From the NCBI GenBank assembly GCA_022842065.1, contig JALHQH010000013.1, forward strand, positions 186,001 to 250,000: a stretch of 64,000 nt of DNA, read 5' to 3'. Below are positions 5,865 to 14,033 of the stretch, piece by piece (the first letter of the stretch is position 1; each line of letters starts with the position of its first letter). The notes under the pieces were generated by a model. That model ran no database searches, was not told where the DNA came from, and saw only the letters and a list, made by a program, of their open reading frames with translations. The position numbers were made by a program, and so were the translations under genes. This DNA is from Caldilineaceae bacterium (lineage in GTDB: Bacteria; Chloroflexota; Anaerolineae; Caldilineales; Caldilineaceae).

Positions 5865-8864
5865 GTGAACCGAAGGAAGCCATTCATGCAAATATTATGC
5901 AGTTGGCTGTTGCTGACCGCCCTCCTCAGCAACAGCATTGGCCTAGCCCTGGCGCAAGAAGCGGATGCCACGGCACCCACGCCTGTCTATTTGCCGCTGG
6001 TTACGAACGAAGCGGCGAATGGTGTCGCGGCGGCTGCCGTGAAGAGTGGCACGGCGCAGCTGATCGTCCACTTCAAAAAGCCGGCACCGGGCCAGCTCCA
6101 AAACCAGGCGCTCCAAACGACCGCGCTGAACCAGGCTACCGGGATGGCGCTCACCTATGTGCGCGAACTGGCTGACCGCAGCATGGTGGTGCGTTTGCCG
6201 CAAACCCTGACTGATGCCGAACTTGAGCATGTATTGGCGAAAATTGCCGGCCTACCAGATGTGTTGGTCGTCGAACCGGATGTGCGGGTCTATCCGCAAG
6301 TGACACCGAATGACCCCCGCTATGGCGAGCAGTGGCACTATTTTGCACCCACTGCTGGTAACTATGGCGCTAATCTACCCGGTGCCTGGGATATCACCAC
6401 CGGCGCGGCTGGCGTGACGGTCGCTGTCCTCGATACCGGTCAACTGAACCATGCTGACTTGGCAGGCCGTATGGTGGCGGGGTACGACTTTATCTCCGAC
6501 GTCACCACCGCTAACGACGGCAATGGGCGCGATGCGAACCCCGCCGACCCCGGTGACTGGTGTAACGGCAGTGACAGTTCCTGGCACGGCACCCATGTCG
6601 CCGGCACCATCGGTGCCAATAGCAATAATGGCGTTGGTGTCGCCGGGGTTAACTGGACTTCTAAAATTCAACATGTGCGGGTTTTGGGGAGCTGTGGCGG
6701 TAACATCTCGGATATTGCCGATGCCATCCGCTGGGCAGCTGGTTTGAACGTGCCGGGTGCGCCGGTCAATGCGACCCCGGCCAAGGTGCTCAATCTGAGT
6801 TTAGGTGGTGCTGGCAGCTGTGGTGCTACGATCCAAAATGCGATCGACGCCGCTGTCAACGCTGGTTCGGTCGTGGTGGTGGCAGCTGGTAACTCATCGT
6901 TGGACGCGGCCGACTTCCAGCCGGCCAATTGTAACAATGTGATCACGGTGGGTGCGACCAATCGTGACGGTAATCTGGCAAGTTATAGCAACTATGGCGC
7001 GGTTGTGGAGATTGCGGCACCCGGTGGTGAAACCGATTTCTTTAGCTCGTCCAATGGTGTCCTCTCGACACTGAATGCCGGCACAACCACGCCAGGGGCG
7101 GACAACTACGCCTTCTATCAAGGTACCAGTATGGCCACGCCCCATGTTGCCGGCATCGTGTCGTTGATGCTTTCGGTCAAGCCGACGCTCACCCCGGCGC
7201 AAGTGGTCGCGCTCTTGCAAATGAGTGCCACCGCGTTTCCAGGCGGTAGCAGTTGTAACACAAGTAATTGTGGTGCCGGTATCATCAATGCCGCGGCTGC
7301 CGTGGCAGTAGCACAGGGTGGTCTGATTTCACCAAGCAACTTGCAGGCGAATGCCGTCGCCGCCACGCAAATTAACCTGACCTGGCAGGATAACAGCAGC
7401 GACGAGACCGGTTTCCTGGTCGAACGCTGCCAGGGGGCCGGTTGTACCAGCTTTGCCCAGCTTGCAACCGTTGGTGCCAATGTCACAAGCTATGCCAACT
7501 CGGGCGTCACGGCCAACACAAGTTACAGCTATCGCGTCCGTGCCGTCAAAAACAGCACCTCTTCGGCACCCTCCAACGTTGCAAGTGTGGCGACGGGCGG
7601 TGCCGGTTGTGCAGTGTACAACAGCACTGATGTGCCCAAGTCAATTGAAGACTATCGTACGGCGGAATCGACGTTGACGATTGGGGCTAATCTCACAATC
7701 AATGATGTCAACCTGCGCAATCTGAACATTAGCCACACCTTTCTTGCTGATTTGTCGGCTGTGTTGATCAGCCCCGCCGGTACCCAAGTCCAACTCTTTC
7801 GTGGGGTTGGTGGTGGTAGCGCTAATTTGAGTGGTACGATCTTGGATGATGAAGCGGCGACGGCCATCGCCAATGGTAGTGCTCCCTTCACCGGCAGCTA
7901 TCGCCCCACCGGCTCGTTAAGCGCTGTTGATGGCCAAAATGCGGCTGGCGTCTGGCAGTTGCGGATTAGCGACAATGGCTTCGGGGACAGTGGTTCACTC
8001 ACCGGTTGGTCCTTAGAACTGTGTGGTAATGGTGGCGGCGGTAACACTGACTTGATCTTTGAAGACGGTTTTGAGTCAGGCAGCTTTGGCCGCTGGACGG
8101 CGACCAGCACGCTCGACGGCGGCGACTTGAGTGTGAGAGCCGCGTCCGCGCTGGTCGGCACCCGGGGCATGAGCATTCTGATCGATGACACCCGTGCGCT
8201 CTATGTGACGGATGACAGCCCCACTGCCGAAGCCCGCTACCGGGCGCGCTTTAAGTTCGATCCGAATTCGCTCGTCATGGCGAACAACCAGGCGCACTAT
8301 CTCTTCTACGGTTACAAGGGCGCTAACACGCTGATCACGCGGTTGGAGTTCCGCTTCAACAAGGGTTATCAGCTGCGCGGGGCGGTACGAAGAGATAATA
8401 ACAGCTGGCAGACCAGCAGTTGGTACACCCTCAGCGACACTGCGCATACGGTTGAGCTGGATTGGCGGGCCGCCACCGCGAGTGGCGCCAACAACGGCAG
8501 TCTGACGCTCTGGATCGATGACGTGCAAAAAGGCATGCTCTCTGCCATCGACAATGACACCCACCGCGTCGACCGTATCCGCTTGGGGGCCATCGCTGGG
8601 TTGGATGCCGGCACTCGCGGCAGCTACTACTTCGACGCCTTCAAGGCAACCCGGCAGAGTTACATCGGTCCAACCGTCGCCCTGGCCGGTGCCGATGAAC
8701 CGATGGCCGGCGACACCATGGCTACTGAATCGACCGTCGCAGCGAATGTCGTTGAAGAAGAGCTGAGCCTGGACGATGTGGGCATCGAGCAGAACGATAC
8801 CGACATCGAGGAAGCGGAAATTGCTCCCGAGCAACAGATCTTCCTGCCGCTCATTAGTCGTTAA
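5865..8864 (+). CDS. Secreted subtilisin-like serine protease (S8) with FnIII and P domains
   Basis: A 999-residue exported protease. A signal peptide ends near ALAQ (about residue 31), then a propeptide-like region. The S8 catalytic triad is Asp190 (VAVLDTGQL), His241 (WHGTHVAG) and Ser422 (GTSMATPH). After it come a fibronectin type III domain (about 485-575), a proprotein-convertase P-like domain (about 585-715) and a region beginning FEDGFESGSFGRW that resembles a lectin-like beta-sandwich. The C-terminus is IFLPLISR, shared in style with other secreted proteins here, and VYLPLV occurs just after the signal peptide. I start at GTG 5865 because AAAGGAGA precedes it; ATG 5886 is an alternative. 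Probably degrades extracellular protein. Confidence 0.93.
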   Translation: MNRRKPFMQILCSWLLLTALLSNSIGLALAQEADATAPTPVYLPLVTNEAANGVAAAAVKSGTAQLIVHFKKPAPGQLQNQALQTTALNQATGMALTYVRELADRSMVVRLPQTLTDAELEHVLAKIAGLPDVLVVEPDVRVYPQVTPNDPRYGEQWHYFAPTAGNYGANLPGAWDITTGAAGVTVAVLDTGQLNHADLAGRMVAGYDFISDVTTANDGNGRDANPADPGDWCNGSDSSWHGTHVAGTIGANSNNGVGVAGVNWTSKIQHVRVLGSCGGNISDIADAIRWAAGLNVPGAPVNATPAKVLNLSLGGAGSCGATIQNAIDAAVNAGSVVVVAAGNSSLDAADFQPANCNNVITVGATNRDGNLASYSNYGAVVEIAAPGGETDFFSSSNGVLSTLNAGTTTPGADNYAFYQGTSMATPHVAGIVSLMLSVKPTLTPAQVVALLQMSATAFPGGSSCNTSNCGAGIINAAAAVAVAQGGLISPSNLQANAVAATQINLTWQDNSSDETGFLVERCQGAGCTSFAQLATVGANVTSYANSGVTANTSYSYRVRAVKNSTSSAPSNVASVATGGAGCAVYNSTDVPKSIEDYRTAESTLTIGANLTINDVNLRNLNISHTFLADLSAVLISPAGTQVQLFRGVGGGSANLSGTILDDEAATAIANGSAPFTGSYRPTGSLSAVDGQNAAGVWQLRISDNGFGDSGSLTGWSLELCGNGGGGNTDLIFEDGFESGSFGRWTATSTLDGGDLSVRAASALVGTRGMSILIDDTRALYVTDDSPTAEARYRARFKFDPNSLVMANNQAHYLFYGYKGANTLITRLEFRFNKGYQLRGAVRRDNNSWQTSSWYTLSDTAHTVELDWRAATASGANNGSLTLWIDDVQKGMLSAIDNDTHRVDRIRLGAIAGLDAGTRGSYYFDAFKATRQSYIGPTVALAGADEPMAGDTMATESTVAANVVEEELSLDDVGIEQNDTDIEEAEIAPEQQIFLPLISR

Positions 8865-8892
8865 CCGCCGATCCAGCGCACTGCGCCAAGGC

Positions 8893-8928
8893 ACGTAGCG
8901 CCACGATACATCGTGGCGCTACGTTTAT
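8893..8928. terminator. Hairpin terminator after the subtilase gene
   Basis: A perfect 15-bp stem (8893-8907 and 8910-8924) with a 2-nt loop is followed by TTATT. It lies 28 bp past the stop codon of the protease gene. A second, weaker hairpin (GTAGGGGC/GCCCCTAC, about 9020-9048) lies nearer the convergent gene. Confidence 0.7.
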
Positions 8929-9112
8929 TGCCCCTGCTGCCTCATCTAGTACAGGAGCGCAGGTATGGTTTGCGCTCGTTTCACGCTGTTAATGAGAATT
9001 AAGTAAATAAATCGGTAGTCGTAGGGGCTGCCAAGGGCTGCCCCTACCGGTAACACCGCATTTAATGCTTAACTTCCATCCGCGCCGGTTGCCAGCGGAT
9101 GGGTGCCTACAC

Positions 9113-10459
9113 TTAGGGCACAGCTTCATAGGCACCGATATCGCAGCCGGCACCTTGTGGGCGCACTATGCCCCGTTGGTCGGTGGGTGTGCAGACGGCG
9201 TTGTTGGCCCCATCGATCGCCGGACTGCCGGACAATAAGGCGTGTGTCGCAGTCGCGCCGTGGTTGTCCTGCAACGGCCCCAACTGCGGATTGGTATTGC
9301 TGAGATTGGCGGTTGGGGTCAGGAAAGCGCAACTGCCATCGCTGCTCAGATTGCGATCGCCGACCAGGAGCACTGCCGGCCCCACGGCCAAACAGTTCTG
9401 GCTGTTAGTGGCGATGATCGAGTTGAGTAGCGTCACGGTGGCGTTGGCATCGTTGACATGCAGGCCGCTGCCGTTGTTGTGCGCAATGGTGACGTGCTGG
9501 AAAATCACTGGCTCTTCAACTTTGATGCCGGCACCAACCGGTGCGCTGTTGCCGCTCAGCGTGCTATTGGTCAGGCTCAACTTGACATTGATGGCGACCA
9601 TCCCGATGCCGCCACCCCCTTTCGTTGCCGTGTTGCCGGCAATCGTCGACTGCTCAATCATGATCGGCTGATCCCCGCCGGCAAAGAAGCCACCGCCCAA
9701 GCCCGCACCAAAGACACCGGGTTGACCAACCTGATTACCGCTGAGCGTCGAAGTGCGCATGGTCATGCCCGTGGTGGTGGCAATGCCGCCCCCCAGATCG
9801 GTTGCCACATTGTTTTGCACGCGGACACTGGTCAGCGTCAACACGGCCCCGCGCCCGGCATGGATCCCGCCGCCGGCGTTGGCAAAGTTAGCGCTAATCA
9901 CACTGTTGTTGACGGTCACCAGCGAGTCGCTTTCGATTAGCAGCCCGCCGCCGGCCCCACCGTTGCCTGCGCGTGCATCGCCGTTCCGCAGGGTGAGGTT
10001 TTCCAAGTGGATCTGCGTGCCATCGGTTTTGACCATGTGCAAGACCCGGTCAATCGCCGCCGCGTCGATCACCGGCTGCGTCTCGCCTCGGCCCACAATG
10101 GTCAGATCGCTGGTGAGATCCAGGTCGCCCGTGCGGCTGTCATTCTCGTTTTTCCCCAAAATCGTTAGCTGATAGATCCCGCTTTGGACATAGATCGTCT
10201 GCGCACCGGGCAGCGCATTCGCTTCCATGATCGCGGCGCGCAGGGTACATTGCAGCACTTTGTCCTGCGGGTCCGCATCGCAGACGCCATTGCCTGGCGC
10301 GGCGTCGACGAAATCTTCGGTGCGATTGACGACAAGGGTGTTGGGGTCTTGCGCCCGCGCGCTATGGCCGGGCAGGGCCAGCAGCGCGCTGGCGAGTACG
10401 ACTAGCAAGGTTCGTAGCCAGCGGTTGCATGTGTAGGATTGGTTAGTTAGGTAAGACAT
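9113..10459 (-). CDS. Secreted CSLREA-type right-handed beta-helix protein
   Basis: A 448-residue exported protein. The signal peptide ends near SARAQ (about residue 36). The mature protein begins with a CSLREA-like domain (VVNRTEDFVDAAPGNGVCD ... CTLRAAIMEAN), then about 300 residues of parallel beta-helix coils with recurrent NSxISxNxAxxGGGI and STLSGN motifs, ending CDIGAYEAVP, the usual end of this family. AGGAGA precedes the ATG. Such proteins are surface or secreted beta-solenoids, often carbohydrate-binding or adhesive; no catalytic residues are evident. It lacks the LPxx tail found on other secreted proteins here. It converges on the subtilase gene. Confidence 0.88.
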   Translation of the reverse strand: MSYLTNQSYTCNRWLRTLLVVLASALLALPGHSARAQDPNTLVVNRTEDFVDAAPGNGVCDADPQDKVLQCTLRAAIMEANALPGAQTIYVQSGIYQLTILGKNENDSRTGDLDLTSDLTIVGRGETQPVIDAAAIDRVLHMVKTDGTQIHLENLTLRNGDARAGNGGAGGGLLIESDSLVTVNNSVISANFANAGGGIHAGRGAVLTLTSVRVQNNVATDLGGGIATTTGMTMRTSTLSGNQVGQPGVFGAGLGGGFFAGGDQPIMIEQSTIAGNTATKGGGGIGMVAINVKLSLTNSTLSGNSAPVGAGIKVEEPVIFQHVTIAHNNGSGLHVNDANATVTLLNSIIATNSQNCLAVGPAVLLVGDRNLSSDGSCAFLTPTANLSNTNPQLGPLQDNHGATATHALLSGSPAIDGANNAVCTPTDQRGIVRPQGAGCDIGAYEAVP

Positions 10460-10533
10460 GTTGGATTCTCCTGTTTGAATAATGGTAAAGGTAAGCTAGT
10501 GTTCTGTGAACTAAGTCAGGTAAAGTTTGTAGA

Positions 10534-10691
10534 CTAGTGCAGTGTTACCGAAATTTTGCTGGATTAAAAGCCGCGTTCGTCCCAGCGGGACGGTTGACCT
10601 TAGCGGAAAATATCATGGTTTTCTTGGTCCTAAGGTCGACCGTCCCGCTGGGACGAAAAACCCAGCAAAATTCCGCTGACAGCTGTACTAG
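10534..10691. repeat. CTAG-ended palindromic cassette A
   Basis: The cassette begins CTAGTGCAGTGTTACCGAAA and ends in the inverted counterpart ...CTGACAGCTGTACTAG. Inside, long arms around CGTCCCAGCGGGACGGT are repeated inverted. The ends match four other cassettes in the window, with different interiors. It fills most of the gap between the beta-helix and racemase genes. Confidence 0.75.
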
Positions 10692-10697
10692 TCGTAA

Positions 10698-11399
10698 CTA
10701 CGCTGCATCGTGCGCGATGGCGTGCTGTACGGCCGCGGCCGCCAACAGCGCGCCAGGGTTGAGCAAGTCGGCCGCGCCCAGGTCGGCCTGTAACAAAAGC
10801 GGGATTTCTGTGCAGCCCAGAATGATGCCATCCACCCCTTGGCGGCGCAGCGCTGCAACGGAGCGCTGGGCATGGGCCGTTGATTCTACATCATTGCTGC
10901 CATCCATCACCTGCATGATCGCCTGATCCAGCGGCGCTTGTAGCTCACTTGCGATGCTCTCCCAGCGAATGCCTGCCGCATCGAGCGGTTGGTTGTAGAC
11001 ATGCGGCCCGAACAAGCTTAACACGCCAACATGCCGCCAGCCCCGCTGTCGCACTTCGGCAACCGTCGTCTTGATCATGCTCAACACCGGGCGTCCAGCT
11101 GCTTCTTCAATGGCTGTTTGCAACATGTGCGCCCCATTCGAGGTGATGACCAGAAAATCAGCGATTTGCCCAAGCTTGCGCGCTCCCTCCAGCAATTGCG
11201 GATCGGGGACGAGCGGCACGATGCTCCGCCCGGCTTCATCCACCAGCACCGGCGGGCGGCGATGGTAATAGACCACCAGCGGCGGATAGCCACTGTTGCC
11301 TTGCCGCGGAATTAATTGTTGCGCCGCCTGGTGGAGGCGCTGCTCAAAATCCATGGTTGCTTGCGGGCCGATGCCGCCGAGCACACCGATTGTTTTCAT
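10698..11399 (-). CDS. Aspartate/glutamate racemase family protein
   Basis: A 233-residue protein starting MKTIGVLGGIGPQAT, the signature start of the Asp/Glu racemase family. The second catalytic Cys is present (Cys196 in LGCTEIP), but the first is replaced by Ser (Ser87 in ITSNGAHM). E. coli YgeA, which has Thr at this position, is described as an L-Asp/Glu-specific asymmetric racemase, so activity from one side is plausible. It is divergently transcribed from the membrane protein/XRE pair. A 47-bp copy of its 5' end occurs at 12361-12407. Confidence 0.88.
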   Translation of the reverse strand: MKTIGVLGGIGPQATMDFEQRLHQAAQQLIPRQGNSGYPPLVVYYHRRPPVLVDEAGRSIVPLVPDPQLLEGARKLGQIADFLVITSNGAHMLQTAIEEAAGRPVLSMIKTTVAEVRQRGWRHVGVLSLFGPHVYNQPLDAAGIRWESIASELQAPLDQAIMQVMDGSNDVESTAHAQRSVAALRRQGVDGIILGCTEIPLLLQADLGAADLLNPGALLAAAAVQHAIAHDAA

Positions 11400-11436
11400 G
11401 CTTTGTTCTCCTCTATTGGTTCATGTCAAATTTGAA

Positions 11437-11491
11437 AGTTGTGTACATTTATTTTTACATATTGACAACTATAATTAACTTGATGTATAAT
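11437..11491 (+). promoter_or_regulatory. Promoter of the membrane protein/XRE pair
   Basis: TTGACA (11462-11467) and TATAAT (11486-11491) are separated by 18 bp in a markedly AT-rich stretch. An inverted pair AGTTGT (11437-11442) and ACAACT (11465-11470) overlaps the -35 box and could be an operator for the downstream XRE repressor. The regulator assignment is inference. Confidence 0.7.
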
Positions 11492-11551
11492 ATTTTTAAC
11501 ATCATGATTTATAGTGGATTGAGTAGGCTACTATGCCAATAGGAGACCAAG

Positions 11552-11974
11552 ATGTCTTACAGAGAGAAAATCGCTTGGCTGTCGCTGATCGCAATTGCCG
11601 TCACGTTTGGTCCGTACTTTACGTTTGTTGCGGGTTCACCCCCCAGTGAAACGCAGAATATCTTCCGCCAGCTTAGCCCGTTTGCCTTGACCGCCTTTGT
11701 ACAGATGCTTATCCTGGGCGTTGGCCACCTCTATCTCCGGCGCACATCCCCGCCGGAGGATCGCACACCCCTGGATGAACGGGATCGTGCGATCATGCAC
11801 CGTTCGGTCATTTCCGCTTATTATGTGCTGATGGCCGGCATGATCCTGGTGGGCGTCGTCATGCCCTTCACCGAAAGCGGATGGGCGATCACCAATGCTG
11901 CGCTTTTTATGATCATTGTTGCCGAAGTCGTTTACTACGGCATCGTCGTATTCAGCTATCGCAGGCACGCATGA
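11552..11974 (+). CDS. Four-helix membrane protein of XRE-linked pair
   Basis: A 140-residue integral membrane protein with about four hydrophobic segments (residues 8-28, 45-63, 89-108, 115-135) and a charged loop PPEDRTPLDERDRAI. AGGAG precedes the ATG. Its stop codon overlaps the start of an XRE-type regulator (ATGA), a pairing typical of small DUF2178-like membrane proteins with their own HTH partner. Function unknown; a role in sensing or stress has been suggested for such pairs only by context. Confidence 0.85.
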   Translation: MSYREKIAWLSLIAIAVTFGPYFTFVAGSPPSETQNIFRQLSPFALTAFVQMLILGVGHLYLRRTSPPEDRTPLDERDRAIMHRSVISAYYVLMAGMILVGVVMPFTESGWAITNAALFMIIVAEVVYYGIVVFSYRRHA

Positions 11975-12195
11975 TCGAAGGAACCATTTCTAATCGCATC
12001 CGCAGCCTGCGTTTCCATAACGGCGAAATGTCACAGGCCGAGTTGGGTCTGCGCATCGGCGTCACCCGGCAGACGATTGCGGCGATCGAGGCGGGAAAAT
12101 ATTCGCCGTCATTAGAGGCGGCGTTCCGCATCGCCCAGGTTTTCAATGTTCCACTGGAGGAGGTGTTTCAGTGGAACGCAAACAATCGACCATAA
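11971..12195 (+). CDS. Small XRE-family transcriptional regulator
   Basis: A 74-residue protein that is almost entirely one helix-turn-helix: MSQAELGLRIGVTRQTIAAIEAGKY contains the recognition helix, followed by SPSLEAAFRIAQVFNVPLEEVF, the usual YozG-like ending. The start ATG at 11971 overlaps the upstream stop (ATGA). It probably controls its own operon through the inverted repeat at the promoter. Confidence 0.92.
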   Translation: MIEGTISNRIRSLRFHNGEMSQAELGLRIGVTRQTIAAIEAGKYSPSLEAAFRIAQVFNVPLEEVFQWNANNRP

Positions 12196-12360
12196 GAATC
12201 GGCGTACGATTCTGTGAAAGGGCGTAACTTACCGATGGTCGGAATATTGGTAGCCTTCTGCCTGTTTGTCATTGCGAAGATCTACCAGCTAGTACACCTG
12301 GGTGTAAGTAACTGCACAAGTTGCAGGGGCCTGTGATCCGGGTTCAGTTCGGTAACTCGT

Positions 12361-12407
12361 CTGGTTGCTTGCGGCCCGATGCCGCTCAACACCCCGATTG
12401 TTTTCAT
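12361..12407 (-). pseudogene. Truncated 5' copy of the racemase gene
   Basis: From an ATG at 12405-12407 the sequence encodes MKTIGVLSGIGPQAT, nearly identical to the start of the racemase at 10698-11399, and the upstream TTGTTCTCC context is also shared. Homology stops after about 15 codons. It lies 10 bp downstream of the NTF2-like gene, suggesting a full racemase once followed that gene. The rest of 12196-12360 shows no clear gene. Confidence 0.7.
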
Positions 12408-12417
12408 GATTGTTCTC

Positions 12418-12840
12418 CTATCCCAAAGCCTCATCCTGCCACGCTGCTCGCCACGGGACGCGCCAATCGGGTGCGTCCCAGCTGGCCATGATGTAGATCG
12501 TTTCACGGGTGACTTTCTCCCCGCGAAATTCCAGCAGGCTACAGCCGAATTGCCACGGCCCGCCGTTGTACTGGAGCGAGAGTTCCACCACCCAGAAGTC
12601 GCCGCGCCCGCGGATGCGTCTGAGTTTGAAGTCCACGTCCGCCGGACCGATCTGCCGCCAGGCCAGAAAGTTGGCTTTCCCCTCAAAGCGCTCTTGCGAC
12701 TGGGGAAACTCCAGCACGGCGTCGTCATGATAAATTTCGTGGGTGATCGTCTGATCGGTGCCAGCATATTCCCAGTGGCGTCGTAAGGCAGCCAGTATTC
12801 TTACTTCATCCATCTGTACCTGTGTTCCGTTCAATTCCAT
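12418..12840 (-). CDS. SnoaL/NTF2-like protein
   Basis: A 140-residue protein with the NTF2-like pattern: an N-terminal helix (LAALRRHWEYAGTDQ), IYHDDAVLEFPQSQERFEGKANF, a beta-rich middle and a final LLEFRGEKVTRETIYIMASWD. Family members are small-molecule isomerases, hydrolases or binding proteins; the substrate cannot be inferred. Its start overlaps the end of the Cys-rich protein gene by 10 bp, so it is part of the minus-strand run beginning at 14783. Confidence 0.82.
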   Translation of the reverse strand: MELNGTQVQMDEVRILAALRRHWEYAGTDQTITHEIYHDDAVLEFPQSQERFEGKANFLAWRQIGPADVDFKLRRIRGRGDFWVVELSLQYNGGPWQFGCSLLEFRGEKVTRETIYIMASWDAPDWRVPWRAAWQDEALG

Positions 12841-13121
12841 TGTGCTTCACTTTCTTCTTGCTTCCCTGGCAAGTCAGTTAACGTGTCGGCAGCCACCAGA
12901 TCACCGCCACACCAGGGACAGGCGGGCGTCACCCCGGCAATCAGATAAGAACCACCGGTTGCACTGCTCACGCACCACAAGGAAGTAGCGGACGAAAGCA
13001 GTTGCACCGTCCATAGACCGGCGGCACAGCCTGGGGTCGTGCAGTGCTGCTCGGCTGTACCTGGTCGCTCAGGCTGGGTCATGCAACTACGCATTGGTGA
13101 GGTAAGAACCATCGGTGACAT
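12831..13121 (-). CDS. Small Cys-rich protein with zinc-ribbon-like end
   Basis: A 96-residue protein starting at the ATG at 13119-13121, which has AGGAGA about 9 nt upstream; longer in-frame starts lack one. It has several Cys: CTTPGC near residue 28 and CPWCGG near 70, preceded by GGSYLIAGVTP, the usual approach to a treble-clef or ribbon knuckle. The first half of the knuckle (WCVSS) lacks the second Cys expected of a canonical CxxC. It may bind zinc or be a degenerate ribbon. Function unknown. Confidence 0.6.
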   Translation of the reverse strand: MSPMVLTSPMRSCMTQPERPGTAEQHCTTPGCAAGLWTVQLLSSATSLWCVSSATGGSYLIAGVTPACPWCGGDLVAADTLTDLPGKQEESEAQWN

Positions 13122-13188
13122 AAGTTGTTTTCTCCTGTGATATTGATCCGCTGTCCAATGGACCCCCAGCGGACAAAGAGTGTAGACA

Positions 13189-13968
13189 TTATTTTGTGCC
13201 CCACACCTGAAAGATGCGCGGTAAACTGACCAGGGTATCCGGTCGCGCTTCAAAGGCGGCGATTTCCGTCACCAAACTCTCGAAATCACTGGTGGTCGCT
13301 AGCCCTTCCGCCACCACCGCATTGGCCACACGGTGTAAGGTGAGCGACATCATCGTCTTGCCTTTGCCGTGCAGAAAGAGCGGCTGCACCAGGTTGACGC
13401 CGACTGCTTGTAATCCCGCCGACTGGAATAAACCCGGCAGTTTGGGGCCGATTTCTGGGTCGCCTCCTTTGCGGTGGGCGGCCGTGCTATAAAGATGCGC
13501 GCCGGCCTCAAAGAGCGGAAAGGCCGGATAACAGAAGCGCCCGTTCATCTCCACATCCTCGGTGATGAGGATGCCGCCCGGTTTGAGCATCTGCATCAGC
13601 TTGCGCAAGGCCCGCGCCGGGTCGGGCAGGTGAGTGAGCAGAAAGCGCACGTAGACCCGATCAAAGCGCGGCTCCGGCTCCAAGTCATAGACATTGGCGA
13701 TGCGAAAGCTCACCTGATCCAGTCCGGCGGCTTCAGCATCAGCGGCGGCGAGACGGACGATCTCGGCATCAAAGTCAATACCGACGACCCGTCCCCGTGG
13801 CCCCACCAAGTGCGCCAGCAACTGCGTCACATCACCGCCGCCGCTGCCTACATCCAGACAGTCCATGCCTGGATCAATGCCAATGCGCGCGAACAGGGCG
13901 CGTGTGGTCGGTTCCAGCGTTTGCGAGAGGACGCTCAGGCGCGCTTTGCCGGCCTGACCGCCCTTCAA
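13189..13968 (-). CDS. SAM-dependent methyltransferase with N-terminal frameshift
   Basis: A class I methyltransferase: the SAM motif CLDVGSGGGDVTQLL, motif II VVGIDFD, and post-motif region KPGGILITEDVE are present, about 259 residues in this frame. No ATG opens the frame; a TTG at 13966-13968 would be needed. In the +1 frame a good ATG at 13994-13996 gives MSTKTQPYMIEG, which fits the expected N-terminus and would run into GQAGKARLSVLSQ if one G of the GGG near 13962 were removed. The gene is therefore either frameshifted, a sequencing indel, or started at TTG. It lies between the SDR gene and the Cys-rich protein gene in the same run. Confidence 0.85.
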   Translation of the reverse strand: MKGGQAGKARLSVLSQTLEPTTRALFARIGIDPGMDCLDVGSGGGDVTQLLAHLVGPRGRVVGIDFDAEIVRLAAADAEAAGLDQVSFRIANVYDLEPEPRFDRVYVRFLLTHLPDPARALRKLMQMLKPGGILITEDVEMNGRFCYPAFPLFEAGAHLYSTAAHRKGGDPEIGPKLPGLFQSAGLQAVGVNLVQPLFLHGKGKTMMSLTLHRVANAVVAEGLATTSDFESLVTEIAAFEARPDTLVSLPRIFQVWGTK

Positions 13969-14033
13969 TCATATAGGGTTGAGTCTTTGTTGACATTGTT
14001 CTTTTCCCTCGGTTCTTTTCTCTCGTCTTTCTT

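Noticed and set aside
8865..9112. Small RNA gene between convergent genes
   Set aside because: The hairpins are explained by transcription termination, and no independent promoter is evident.
12234..12335. Short membrane peptide after the XRE gene
   Set aside because: A 33-codon frame with one hydrophobic stretch but no ribosome site; probably a relic or chance.
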